Source of the DNA: Piper betle
Lineage: Eukaryota; Streptophyta; Magnoliopsida; Piperales; Piperaceae
Reading direction: 5' to 3'
Assembly (NCBI GenBank): GCA_033002965.1
Contig: JAURVB010014483.1
Span: forward strand, 1 to 64,000
Length of the DNA: 64,000 nt
In this document: in pieces, positions 23,221 to 35,491 of the stretch
Layout: each line of letters opens with the position of its first letter
Numbering within the stretch: position 1 is the stretch's first letter
Notes under the pieces: generated by a model
What the model was told of the DNA's origin: nothing
Databases searched by the model: none
Seen by the model: the letters and a program-made list of their open reading frames with translations, nothing else
Program-made: the position numbers and the translations under genes

Positions 23221-25690
23221 TTTTAGGCCTCAATATTTGTCTATTGAGTATACGTGATATATGCATGTAAGTGCAATATTTTGCTTTCAGAGTTTCTGTT
23301 CAGATTAAGGATATACCAAGAGCGAGATGATTATATCTGTTGTGATGTTCTTGTAAGAATAAAGTTAATCTTACAGTTTCTTTTACATCAATTCTTATAC
23401 TCGTTAGAAACGAAAGGGTGTAATTCTTTCCCGGACTTCCTAATATTTTGTAATTGTTTTGAAAAGATTAAAATATGAATGAGACTTCATAATATTCATT
23501 AAATACCTCATAACCATAAGGGTCTTTGTAAGAGTATTTATATGTTGTTATTAAGGTCAATTGTATTATAAGTCATATATATAATTATAGAGAAGCTTAA
23601 TATAAGGGACTCTTTGCATGGTTGAAACTTGAAATAGAACGGAGTGTGTCACCTCAACTTCATTCAAATTAAATGACCGCAAATCATGTTTCCTTTCCCA
23701 GCCCAAAAGTCATGTTATAATTTATGGCAAAAAAAATCATGTTATAATTAGCAAATGTTTATTTTAATATTGGGCCAGACAAAGTTTGCTGTAGATTTCT
23801 AATGCTCAATAAAAAAATGCTGAAATGGGCTCTGAATTTGGCACTTGGCCATATATACGGTGAGTTTTATGACCTTGTTGTTTTTTTCGAGATACAATTT
23901 TATTATTTATTTATTATTAATTTGGAAGATAAATGAGTATGAGTTGTTGCATTTACAGACACAATAATTAATAAATTCCAGAATGGCTGATTTTGACATC
24001 CCAACAAACATGTCCCTACACACACATGACTCAGTAATGTTGTGTCCCAGCACGCAATATACAAGCAAACCCAATCGCACAATCACTTTATCAATTAACA
24101 AGTTGATGTCTTTTAGCTAGTTAATCCAATGGCCCCTTGCCCTCAAAGCATCAAAAGCCATATGCTGGTTGGAAACCGAATTCCTAAGTCAAGCCTTAAA
24201 GAAATTATTCAATGGACCATTTTTTCTTCTCACAATTAATCCCTAATGAAGTTCCTAACAACCATCAAACTACTCCTCTTTTCAACCATCAAACAACATT
24301 AACATCCCATCACCATCTCTATATCCCTAATGGGGGAGTGGGAAAATACCCAACTAGCACAACACACTTTTGCTTGACAAGACAGTAGCATGCCTAGAGT
24401 TAATTGACCCCAGCCAGTCTTTTTATATTTTTCGTATGGGTCCAACTTGTCATTCATCACATTGGCTCTTTCAACTAAACTCTACATAATATCATATAAT
24501 ATAATATAATAAAGAAAACCCATCTCTTGTTTGTACATGTCATTTACTATTTTTTTAAAAAAATTAATGAATTTTAGAGAATTTGTATTAATTCGATATC
24601 TAATATAAAAGTTTTGTGGGCTCTTCAAAATATAAGATTTGTTGAATCATCTTAATAATACCACTATAGAGTACTGATCAAGTATCTACTTAAATTAATA
24701 TTATCGTATCTTCTTAATATTGTCATAGAATTATTTTTATTTTTTCAAATATAAGATTTCTAGTGCTACAAAATCTCTCTAACCGCTCCTCTTCCTGGTT
24801 TAATTTATCTACTTTATATATAATAAATCTGCTATATAACATACATACATTTTTTTGGAGATTTTTTTAAAAATTAAAATTTTAGAGTAATGATAAGTCA
24901 AGTGCTTCCAATTTGTCAACTGAGCTATCTTCACTATCCTTTTTATTAGATGATTTTGTCAACGTTCTTATTTAAAAATAAATAAATTTCATTAGAGAGG
25001 GATTAAATTGAGCTATCATTCTACGATTTTATTTTGTCGTCCTATCAGTCAAAAATTTTGTTTTTTGCAACATGAGATGTGTGATTATTATTTAGAAGAT
25101 TATGCCTAAATATCTCTACTTGTAGTAACAAAGGGGAAAAAATTACATTAGATCAATTAAATTAGAGGCCTTTAATAAAAGAATGATATCCTTAACCAAC
25201 AGATTAGAGAAAGCCTGAGGGTACTTTAAAGCCCTTTTGTAATGAATAAAGTTTAGAACTCTAATCTTTTGGGACTTTGGCTTATTGGTTGTAGACATTA
25301 TATATTAGGAGGTTTTGGGTTTGATTCCTATTATTAGACTCCCAAGTCTCAACCAATGAGTTTTTAATCAAGTTGTTATTCAAGAAAGTGGTATGGTGTG
25401 ACTAGAAATTTTATCTCTCACACTTCCTGGAAGACAAAGAGCTTGGAGCCCAATACCAACGCCGCTCACAAGCAGTGGGGACATGCAAGTCCCCGTGAAC
25501 AATGACCGAGAAGCGTGAAGGTGACAATCATGGCGGGCAAGAAGCAGGTCGATGATCCTCTACTTCCAAGCTGCCAGGCCGTAAAGAAACATGTAAACAA
25601 AGGTAAAACAATGACTGGAAAAACATGTCAGTGAATGAGAAGCATCATTAATCAGATTGCGAGATGAAACCACCCAACCCACTGCTTGTA
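23221..25690. other. Intergenic region between LBD and SPL genes
   Basis: AT-rich sequence with no supported coding region apart from the SINE-like element at 25262-25440. It would hold the LBD 3' UTR (to roughly 23480) and distal SPL promoter sequence. Confidence 0.5.
25262..25440 (+). mobile_element. Probable decayed tRNA-derived SINE
   Basis: TTGGCTTATTGGTTGTAG (25278-25295) resembles a Pol III A box. GGGTTTGATTCC (25317-25328), about 40 bp downstream, resembles the B box GGTTCGATTCC, one substitution from GGGTTCGATTCC. Spacing and the preceding AGGAGGTTTT fit plant tRNA-related SINEs. No poly-T/A tail or clear target duplication was identified, so this is tentative. Confidence 0.4.
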
Positions 25691-25707
25691 CTTTATAGCT
25701 TATAGTT

Positions 25708-26895
25708 TATATATAATCCTCCCTCTTTAATCCTCTCCCGCTCTCACTTTCGTTGAAAAGTCTGATCCCTGTTTACAAGCACACCCTGTCCCTTTCCCCA
25801 CCACTCATTCCTTCTCCACGTTTTAATGAAGATCATAAACAATTCGCTTTTGAATACCGTGATCAAAGTAGAAGCCAATTGATTATCAAAGTAGATAAAT
25901 GTGGCCAACTTGCTAGTTGTTGCTGACCCGTAGCGTTGTCTGGACCTGCACTTCGGCACTTTTATGCTTGCTCTAGCAAACTGTCTTTGCACATCTAGTG
26001 CTCAAGCAGATATTATTGGTCCCCGCTTCTTTCCCCTTCTTGCAGGAAGGAAGCTGCTCTGCTTTTCGATGTTTGATAATTGCTTGTGCTGTTTTTAGAG
26101 CTGAAAAGTACTCATTTTCAGTGTTGGGTACTTTTGCTTGTTTATGCCATCCCCTCTGCTCGGTTCATCTTCACAAGATACTGAAATGGTTAAATGGTAA
26201 GTATGCAACCTCTTCAACTCTTTTTTTATATTTTTCCTTTTTCATTTTGCATTCTTCAGTTTAACTTTGACTCATGTAACGATTTGTAGCTCATGTAGAG
26301 GATTTGCATATTGTTTGTGTGAAAAAGGGAATTGGCCCATTTTTGTTCTTTTGATCTGTAGCTGCATACTGCCTTTTCACGCCTTGGGTCAGTCGTACCT
26401 GTAATTTGTCTTTTAGAAAGTTTTCGTGAACAGTTTTTCATTGGTTTCCGTAGTTTGGAACGAAAAATTGGTTTGAAAATCTTTTGTCTATTGCTTTTGT
26501 TTAATTTGATAGGTCTAAATTGTTTTTGTCATTAACCTCTGGCCATTGGTGACCAACTTTTTTCGTACAATGTTCAGTTATCATTGTTCACATTCAACGT
26601 TAGTAAATGTCTCTTTTGCATCTCATCGTCTGCTCTTGAATTTTTGCAGCTATTAACTTATGTTAAGCAATTTCATACAGTTCATATCTTAATTTCTTTT
26701 TTCCAATGTTCTGGTTCCAAGTATCTGACTGTTTTTACTGCTTTTGGTTATATGTCGGATAACATTTTCTTCTCTAGGTGAAAGGATGATTGGGAACATA
26801 AAGCTGTTCTTGGTATCATTGCGAGCAAAGAACTGGGATAAGAGTATGTTCATGTAAAGACAAAAGTTGAGATAAATATTGTGTGGGCAATCTGA
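25708..26895 (+). promoter_or_regulatory. SPL promoter, 5' UTR and probable leader intron
   Basis: A TATA-like TATATATAATCC (25708-25719) is followed by a CT-rich leader typical of SPL transcripts. AATG|GTAAGTATG at 26197 and TTCTTCTCTAG|GTG ending at 26777 look like a strong donor and acceptor, so a 581-bp leader intron is likely before the ATG at 26896. Confidence 0.5.
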
Positions 26896-29800
26896 ATGGA
26901 CTGGTTTTTCAAGACGACTTCGTGGGATTTCGGCGAATTTCAACAAGAAGCTGACCCCAGTGTGAACTCTTCTGAGGAATTGAACAACTCATCATTAAAG
27001 AAGAAAGGAGAGTGCTCAGTAGATTTGAAACTTGGGCGAATAGGTGATTCTATAGATGGAATGCTCAATGCTTGGAGTGGTTCACAATTAGGGGCCAAAG
27101 CCTCACAGTCCAATCCACCAAAGCGGGTACGGAAAGTAGTTACTGCTAACCAAAACGTCTCTTGTTCAGTGGATGGTTGCAAATCAGATCTTAGTGGTTG
27201 CCGCGATTATCACAAGAGGCACAAGGTTTGCGAGGTTCATGCAAAGACTCCAATAGTGATGGTAGGTGGCCTTCAGCAGAGGTTTTGCCAGCAATGTAGT
27301 AGGTATGAGATGCAGTGATCATATCCTTCTTGTCACCGTTAAATGTATAGGACTTAAGAATTGGGATTTAGTGTATGTTTATATGTGATTTTTAAAAACT
27401 ATTTAATGTAGCTTAGAGTTTTCTATTAACCTTCTATTTTTCAGAGAAGATAATCTACCTTGCCATCAGCTGACATAGAAATCAAATGTATCTGTTTCGT
27501 CTATGACATGACAAATTTCTTCAGGGTCATTGTTGTTTTAATGCCACTTCATTTACATAGTTGCCTTATTAGTGGTCATTTCCACTTGTCCACAATATTT
27601 TTCTTCTGTTGAAATAGGTCCGTTTCAGTTGTTTCTAATCATTTATGCTGCAAATAGTAAATTACAGAAATGGCAAGCATTTTTGCTCATCACCAATTGT
27701 TTATTATTTTGTTTTACATTGGAAATCTTCTTTTCCTGATCGTATATTTCAAATGTATTAGGTTGATTTTATTACCATGGGTAAATCATTGATAACATGT
27801 TGCCTTCAACTTCAAGTTGATTTAACTTTGTGTAAATTCTCTTTATCCTTACATAAAATAGAAATCTCAAAATATTCTGTACAAGATTATGTATATCTAT
27901 TGCATTAGGCTGGTTCCATGACCAGAAGTAGATCTGTGATGAGACATTGATCTAAACTTTTAAGTCGATTAAGCTTATAGTTCTTAAATTCACTTTAAAT
28001 TAATTATTCTCTAAATAATAAAATTATATTTCATATGGTGCGTTGGGATCAGACATATATCGTCTTCCTACCGAACAGATTTATTGAATGATCTGTTGGA
28101 TGTATGTGCTATTAGGCATTGAATTCTTTGGAACCCTTGTAGGCGGGTAACATTTATGCAGTAACTTTTTTGTGAGCATTGTCATGAAAACACTCTGGAG
28201 CTAACACAAAGTTAATCTGTCAGATTTAGAAAACAAAATCTATCTGGGATTTATTAGGGCTGAAACAGCCAAACTTCTCTTTAACATTCAAGCTGTTAGG
28301 GAAGGAACACTAGCACTTGCTATACCCCTTTCTATGATGCAACTGTGAGAAGAATAACTTCTTTGTTATGATTCATGGATTGACTAAATTGAGCCACCAG
28401 CTGCTTTGATGGCACAAATAGTAGTTTGTGCCATTTCACTTTTCATAATTATTAGCTGGCTCATCTTTGGATGATCTTTTTTTCCATTTACAGTAATGTT
28501 TTATGTTTGTATTCCGATTTTTATGTGATTCAAATTTGATGCAACTTATATTTAATTTTTATAACTCCTCCAATGCTCTCAAGCCCCGGACAACAAAGGG
28601 TTGGCATCAAAAGGGCATCTGGCCCTCAAAATTCTATCATTTGTAATCACATGGATCCTAGTCTAGGATCCATGTTCCTTGCACCTTTCCGGTATAAGGT
28701 GGAGTAGAGGTGGATTTGAATTTTATAACCTGTCTTTAAATAAATAGTATGGGATTTTGGACATGTGAGTGTGCTTCATCAAGAAACAGTAACACAACAT
28801 AATATTTTGAGGCATGGCAGAAACAGAATTTATGTGTTTTTCTAAAACACGGCATAAATCTGTGATGCATGGACCATTGTATTAGGTATATTTGGCTATT
28901 CTTAGGGTAGGCTCATGAAAAGTATTCAACTCCCATTATTTATCTAACAATGGATCTGTTGAGATTTTTTTGTGCTGATAGAATACTAATTATTGGTTAC
29001 TGTTATAAGTTGACTGTTGATTGGGGGCACTTTCTCTCAGATTTCATTTGTTAAAGGAGTTTGATGAGAGAAAGAGAAGCTGCAGAAAGCGTCTTGATGG
29101 ACACAACAGGCGCAGGAGAAAAGTTCAGCCTGATGCCGAGTCTGTTAATTCGGCCTCATTTCTCCATGGCCACTATCCAGGTGAGCACATTTAAGTTGCT
29201 TCCATTGCTTAAGATGATCAACATGGTCTAATGTCTGTCTGAGATAGTGAAATGGCACATTAAAGAAATTAGGATATAGCATAAGTTGTCTGAATTGTGT
29301 AGAATATTTTAATCAACCTGAATAATTTTGAGTCCAAGTTTATGAATGGTGTTTTCTTGATAGGAACTATCTGCTTATTACATAACAAGATATTCAATTT
29401 GATTTATGCTTCTGATTGTCAGTAGGAGGTGGATTCTCGTCGAGTCCACAGATGTGGACAGGAAATAGGCAGAATGCTGCCTGGCCAGGAACCTCTTCTT
29501 CTCAGTTCCAGCCATCCATTAATTATCTTGAACAACAACCTCTCGTCCCACTCTACTCCGGCAACCGAAGACTAAGCAGTAGCTATCAGCCTAATCCCAA
29601 CAGAATCACATCTTCAGACTCAAACCGTGCTCTCTCTTCTGTCATTGTCAAACCCTAGTTTGGACATCAATGCAGTGCACGAGGTGCAGGCTGAAACAAT
29701 TTCTATGGCTCACCATTTGAATCACCCAAAATGTTTTACCAGTTCGGGTAGTGGCAGCGATTTGTGTACCGGAAAGTCTTGTTCACAAGTTTCCAATTGC

Positions 29801-29977
29801 ATGTCAGCCAGCACTCTCCCTTCGACAGAGAGGGAGAACCAGTTGGAGAATACGAATTTGGTCTCTACAGGAGCAGGTGTTGCGCCCTGCGTCTTGACCT
29901 TTGACATTGCAGGTGCACAAACTGAACCCGTTTATAGTCCACCTCCCCATGGCTTGCCTGTTTTTTGGTCAACCTGA
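26896..29977 (+). CDS. SPL13: SBP-box transcription factor (SPL13-like), three coding exons, frame broken in exon 3
   Basis: Exon 1 (26896-27302) starts [13 protein letters not shown], has the DLKLGR motif of SPL13-type proteins and the first part of the SBP domain: zinc finger 1 ([17 protein letters not shown]) and a CQQCSR stretch. Donor AG|GTATGAG. Exon 2 (29041-29180) completes the domain ([18 protein letters not shown]) and the bipartite nuclear signal RRRRK. Exon 3 (29423-29977) encodes the Ser/Pro/Gln-rich tail. Splice phases agree throughout. SBP proteins bind GTAC motifs and control phase change and branching. In exon 3 the conserved ALSLLS coding stretch has lost two bases of a CT run, so translation stops at 29656-29658; the following frame stays open to 29977 with convincing coding sequence. 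Real mutation or assembly error cannot be told apart here. Confidence 0.9.
27303..29040 (+). other. SPL intron 1
   Basis: A 1.74 kb AT-rich intron splitting the SBP domain at the position conserved in the family, with GT at 27303 and CAG ending at 29040. It contains a 23-base palindrome at 28651-28673 (ATGGATCCTAG, central T, CTAGGATCCAT). No gene was seen inside. Confidence 0.75.
29627..29644 (+). promoter_or_regulatory. miR156 target site, two bases short
   Basis: GTGCTCTCTCTTCTGTCA is the miR156/157 response element found in exon 3 of most SPL genes, but the usual 20-base site GTGCTCTCTCTCTTCTGTCA has lost one CT unit. The loss puts a bulge in the middle of the microRNA duplex, near the cleavage position, and shifts the reading frame of the encoded ALSLLS peptide. 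Confidence 0.85.
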
Positions 29978-32092
29978 ATGGATTGAAAAGAGGTAACAAA
30001 TTGTGGCATAAATAAAAAGCTTCTTGAGTTTGTTTTGACTTAATCTGTGTATCATTTTTGAACTTATAAGTTTAATTACTTGTCAAAGTTGGTTCAGACT
30101 TTATAATGTTCTTTCTAAATGTTTGCATTTCTCTATTTAGCATGTTTATGTTTACCATCCTAGTGCTTGCTTGTTTTTTGGCCAGGCAGGAAGGATCAAA
30201 GGAAAGGAGGTTAATTATATAAGGGAAAATGATGTTTCAAGAGGCTGATCCTCTTTGTGGTTTCTATGGTCAGGATGCCAAATCTATACCATTTTTATTT
30301 GTTTTACTGTGTAGTTGCAAGAGGCCTTATCTTTACTGACGAAGGGGATGAGATCATCGAATTTACAACTAAGCAATGTTTGGATCTTGTTAAGTACAAT
30401 GCAGATTGTAGAACATTAAAATTTAATAATTGTAGAATTTTAATGTTTGAACTTGAAGTCTAACAAATTATGTTTGAGTTAAGCAAAAGTCGGCTTATCC
30501 CGCGGAATGCACAGCCCTGAAAACAAACCTTCACAATTTCCTCAGGAGTAATTGAATTCATCTGCCCCAAATGATTTAAGTTTCAAACACACCAGATTCC
30601 ATTTGCTAAAACCATAAACTTGAAGACAAAATATCTACAATTTGCATTGTACTTAATAAGATCCAAACATTGCATTTTTAGCTTTTTAGTGTTTTTTGAA
30701 TTCATCTTATAGGGGTTTTTTGTGTTGTAGTTGAATCTAGCCCCATAATAACTCTAGGGGCTCTATCAATACTTACTAAATTTAGAGTTGTTGTTATTAT
30801 TATTATTATTATTAGGAAAATGTTGGTATAATTCTAACCAAATTAAAAATTATAAAAAAATTGGTAAGTTTTAATATATTTATAATTATATTACTTAAAT
30901 TAAAATTTTTTAATATTATATACTTAATTTAGGATTTTTACATAATTTAGGATTTCAAATTATTTATTTATCTTTATTTATTATTAAGAAATGCTAATCA
31001 TAGGTTCTTATCCGTGATATTGATGAGAAAGGATCTTTAAAAATCTCTATGGATTTCCCCAATGTCATTTTGTGTATATGCTTAATATAGGATTCTTACA
31101 TACTTTAAGATTTTGATTTATTGATATCTCATTATTTTTTATTAAGAAAAGTTAGAGTATAATTTTATTCGAATAAAAAATAATAAAAATAATAAATCCA
31201 TTTGATATTGAAATTTTACTCCAATGAAGTTTTTAAAATTACTAAAACCTAGTCAATTAAGATTATTAGTTAATTTTAAAATATTTATATTCAACTATTG
31301 TTTCCTAAAAGTAGATATTTTTGTTAAAGGTAGATAGATATTCATTATTTTTATTTAAAAAAATAATTAATGACATTTTTTAGAATTAATTTTGTATATT
31401 ATTAATATATATTATAATAAGTTTCAAATGTACCCGGTGCATCCGGCGGGCCTTTGGCTAGTTATATTAATGTTGACCATAGCTTTTGTTTTAAAAATGA
31501 TTCAAAGAGAATGAGGTTTGCTGTCTCTTAAGACTGCTGGTTCTATAATCTTCTATAGTAATGGATGTATTTTCTCTAGTAATGGTCATATTTCGGGCCA
31601 CAGGAACACACAAGAAGCCTGATTGAAGGCCATGGTTAAGGCCCTAAACTATAAAATGCTGGAGAAGGCCAGATTAAGCAGTGTCTGAAGTTTATTTCCC
31701 ATGACTTCCAAGTTATGGGAGATGTTGAATTTTGCCATCTTAAAGCTAATCATTCTCAACTACAACATTACATAGGTTTTCTTCATCACCAGTCTAATAT
31801 CTTTAAAAAAATTCTGGGCCAGGTAGACCAATTTAGAGAAAGCTAAGAATTAGTGGCAAGATAATTCCTGAAGTCGGAATGTAGGAAGGACAAATCACCA
31901 AATTTTGCCCTTTGGAGGTTTTCCTGGCCGAATGTACCACAAAAAACGTGGTCGCCCCTCATAACAAATAAGCAAATCCATCTTATTTCTTACACGAAGA
32001 ACTCGAGGAAACATACAAGTAAAAAACTCGAGTGTTCTTTATTTGATACGAGAGAGACCTCCAATTAACAGTTGAGTACAGAAAACAGTTCC
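29978..32092. other. SPL 3' region and intergenic spacer
   Basis: An AATAAA lies near 30009, shortly after the SPL stop. The rest is AT-rich with a (TTA)n microsatellite at about 30789-30813. On the minus strand an AATAAA (TTTATT at 32038-32043) could end the carbonic-anhydrase-like transcript. No other gene is supported. Confidence 0.5.
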
Positions 32093-32470
32093 TCAAAGAG
32101 ATATTCCAAGAGATTTCTTTAGTTTCTCAACCTCCAAATAGACTGTGGAGTAAGGAAGAAACTCTTGAAAAGTGGCTCTTGCTCAAATCATTAATGGCAA
32201 CAGCTAGTTTTGGAATTTCTACGATCTCCTCGTGAGTTAGACTTCGAACAAACCTTGCCAGGTTTCCAGCCCAAAGTTCACCCGATGGAATTCGCCGACC
32301 TGGGGGAAGAACAGATCCAGCTTCAAGAATAGAGTGGGTCTCAACTAGTGAGCCCTCCATCAAGATAGAGTACTGTCCAATGATACACTCAGGTTCAATG
32401 GTGCAAGATCTTAGCAGACAGTAAGCTCCTACGGTCACAAACCTCTCAATAGATGTCTCCGCAGGAAGAC
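32093..32470 (-). CDS. Gamma-carbonic-anhydrase-like (complex I) subunit, exon 2
   Basis: Translated on the minus strand from 32470, it gives the second half of a left-handed beta-helix protein (FVTVGAYCLLRSCTIEPECI, ILMEGSLVE, VLPPGRRIPSGELWAGN, IPKLAVAIN). The canonical zinc-ligand histidines of gamma carbonic anhydrases are absent (VGAYCLLRSC where active enzymes have IGHSAVLHGC), which marks the CAL subfamily of mitochondrial complex I. An extra T in the run at 32168-32171 shifts the frame, so the literal stop is at 32127. Reading past it gives a family-like Val/Glu/Lys-rich C terminus and stops at 32093-32095. Without that base the two exons sum to about 254 codons, the usual CAL length. 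Confidence 0.85.
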
Positions 32471-34957
32471 CTGTCATGTTTAACAGACACTAAGTTTTTA
32501 GTTGAAATTTCAACAAAATAACCATGTTTTCACAGAATAGGTGCTACAAAACTAAGTCATATCTGAATAAGGAAAGGCATGATGTAAGAATCATCTTTTT
32601 TCTTCACCTTATTGTTTTAAACTTTAGTCAAAACTGGCCCCCACCCAAGGGAAAGACCAAAGGTATTATTAAACCAGAACCTTCCATTAGGGAAGCTGTA
32701 TCTCCCATCCAAAGAGTTTGATGTTCGAAATAAATCAAATGCATGGAAGATTTTAAGTAAAAAATATATTTTTTGTAGGAAAAGTGAGTAGAATTCACCA
32801 GCAACAAAGAATATTAAAAACCAGATGTAGCTAGCAGTGAATAAGTGTCTCACAAGCATGGGAATAAAGCCACATGAACCACAACACATTGTGAAAACCA
32901 CAATCAATCCCTATAATTTCTTGTTACTGATGTGGAACGGTTAATGATAGACTAGAAAACGAATTATGAAAAGAAAGATCTAATAGTTGGTGTCATTCAC
33001 AGCAGTAGCAAAACTGAGCAGAACCAATTTGACTCTATCTTTACAACATTTCATTAGGCAGTAACAAAACAGAACAAAACTAACTTGGGTCAATCTTGAC
33101 GAAGCTCCCTTTGGAGCCATCATCCAAGCTCAAGCAGGAGACAGAGCTAGTTAGTTCAATTCAATCGTATCTGGCAGAGAGAATTTGGCTCAACTAATTA
33201 TTAGTTACAAATGACACAATAATATGATACCTTAGACAAAGTACTACATTTTGCAAGATATTTCATCAAGAATAGACAACTAATTATTAATTATCTTAGG
33301 AGTTGAGGCAAATTCAGCACCAGCTAAGTCAAGCTTGGATTCATCCAGCTAGGCTAACTATCATCATTAGCCAACTGATACCAGATGATTGGGGTCAGGA
33401 TTATGGATCCCTTACCTACAGTTTATCTGGCCACATCAACAGTCAAGTTCAAAATTACCTCACTCAACAAGACTGATGAGATGAGAAAAAATGTCTTGAC
33501 GTTCTAAACCTATGTATGCTTCCCATAAGTACCAACTGCAATCTCCAAAACTTCTTTGATGGCAACTTGTGACATATAAAATCACTTATATGTTCCCTAA
33601 AAAGTGAAAAGCTACATATCACTCGTCTCTGACTAAAACCACATGCAATATCACCTCAGTATTATTACCTTGACCAGTACACATTGCACCTGTTCGATCC
33701 TACAAGATGAATTGGAAAATAATTGGCCAAGCACTATCGGCTGAGTTTGAGGCAGTAACCAAATTCAAATTAATTACTGCTTGAACAAAACAAATAGAAC
33801 AAGAACAGTAAGGTACTGACAATGAAAATTTTTTTTGACGTACAGTAGATGAACAGGATAGGTATTCACAACAGTAAGCAATGTGAAATTTTCACTCATT
33901 AACTATCTCATAAATTTAAAGCATTCTAAATTGTATCATGCAGTAATGTATCTAATACACATACATATAAATTTTTATTATATTGACAATGTAACAACTA
34001 TGCCCAAAGTGCAAATTGATGGGCCTATTTATTTTTTCAAAAGTGGTTAACCAAAGTTAAAAATTTATTGACACATCCTCACTAACATACTGAATCTTAC
34101 CCTAATAGATATTAAATGTAGGACTAACTATTAGGGAGATCTTATATTCTACCCATCTTTAAAAAATTTTGCTCTCAAAATTCCTGTACTTTAGCTCATG
34201 AGCCTAACATTCATGGTCCAACTTGGGTTGACACTCATACCATTTGTAACAACCTAGGCTAAGTACAAACTAATGACCTAGTTATTTCTTCAAAAGTGGT
34301 AAACTAAAATTAAAAATCTATATAAATATCTCCAATAATATATTAGATCTTACACTGGTAGGTCTAGATGTGTGACTAATTATTTAGGAAATCTTACACA
34401 CACAATAAGAAATCTTATAAAATTACATAGAAACAAACTTCCCAAAAAATCATTTAGCAAGTTTTTGTCTCCAAATTTATCGTGATTAAGATAAGAGCCC
34501 CAGAATAAACCTACTTCTCTCCTTTTATAGAAAGACTCAGTCACTAGTTCCTTAAATTAGGAATATAAGAAAATTAACTCTCAACACATTTTAGAAGCCA
34601 AGAAGCTATAAATGTGATTCCCTGATAACACAAAGTCAGAGTCCAAAGTTAAGCATTTATTTGTTCCAACTCAAAATGTTTTTGCTCTACTTATCACTTA
34701 GACCAACTAGATCAAGACTTGAATATGTATATGGTTGAAGCATATTTAAGCCGCCTAATTGACTTCCTATCAACTATCCATTTTGATAACATTTCCAAAC
34801 AACGTAAGAATCTAAATTACAGGTACAACGAGAAGGAACATACCACGGACAACACTAAAAATACAAACGAAGATTGAATTGATCCCAATCCCTACTTCTT
34901 CTCTACCACAAATCATGAAATTCAGAAGGTATAATCAAGATATCCTCAACATGAAAC
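32471..34957 (-). other. Intron of the gamma-CA-like gene
   Basis: On the minus strand CACAG|GTTTCATG at 34957 and ATGACAG| before 32470 define a 2.49 kb intron (phase 1). It contains an imperfect direct duplication of about 155 bp (33990-34145 and 34247-34400, both opening TGTAACAAC and sharing TTCAAAAGTGGT) and otherwise AT-rich sequence. Confidence 0.75.
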
Positions 34958-35344
34958 CTGTGGGGGAAGACCGGGCGGCGTGCTGAACGCACCGCTCCTG
35001 GACAATGGAGCAGAACCCAACCGTGATCTTGTTGAGGTCGCCGCAGAGGACGGAGCCGCTCCAGATGGAGGCGCCGTCGCAGACGGCGACCTGGCCGCGA
35101 GCACCACATTCGGCGCGACGTACGCGTCGACCGCAATCTTGGGCAACCACTGGCCCAGGGGGATGATCTGCCTCTGGCCCCTGTAGTCCCACTTCACCCG
35201 ATCACCGGTGGTGGGAGGCGGCGGGGAGGAGGACGACGGCAGCACAGCCGCCTCGGCGGAGAGGTTGCGGTGGAAGGGGATTGGGGTGGAGAGGGATCGG
35301 GTGAGAGCTATGGTTTTGCGGGAAAGGCTGGCCAGCATCGCCAT
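34958..35344 (-). CDS. Gamma-carbonic-anhydrase-like (complex I) subunit, exon 1
   Basis: The first ATG is at 35344 (MAMLASLSRKT). The first 45 or so residues are rich in Ser, Arg and Ala and poor in acid, as in a mitochondrial presequence. DRVKWDYRGQRQIIPLGQWL and VDAYVAPNVVLA are signatures of plant gamma-CAL proteins, and LNKITVGFCSIVQERC follows in the next frame. One base is missing in a G/C run near 35095 (between the VVLA and GQVAV parts), which shifts the frame. Restoring a single base makes the exon 3n+1 and fits exon 2 exactly. CAL proteins form part of the spherical carbonic-anhydrase domain of plant complex I on the matrix side. The gene is either freshly damaged or mis-sequenced. 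Confidence 0.87.
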
Positions 35345-35469
35345 TGCCAATTGCTCAACACAGTTCTGGAGTCGAGGGAGGGAAGAGTGTTAGGAGAGAA
35401 AACAGACGCACGTGCGACGCTAATGGTGGGGCATCAGCAACGTAAGCTTACGGGCTTTCTATCTACTCT
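35345..35469 (-). promoter_or_regulatory. Remaining 5' UTR / proximal promoter of the gamma-CA-like gene
   Basis: Only about 125 bp separate the start codon from the (TA)n tract at 35470 into which element E0 is inserted. No TATA box is obvious on the minus strand other than the (TA)n tract itself. Confidence 0.4.
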
Positions 35470-35491
35470 TATATATATATATATATATATA
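35470..35491. repeat. (TA)n microsatellite flanking E0 on the left
   Basis: About eleven TA units, directly followed by the E0 end GGGGTTGGGTAACC. Confidence 0.9.

Noticed and set aside
25278..25328. A functional tRNA gene
   Set aside because: A-box and B-box-like motifs are present but no cloverleaf stems or anticodon arm can be formed; kept only as a SINE candidate.
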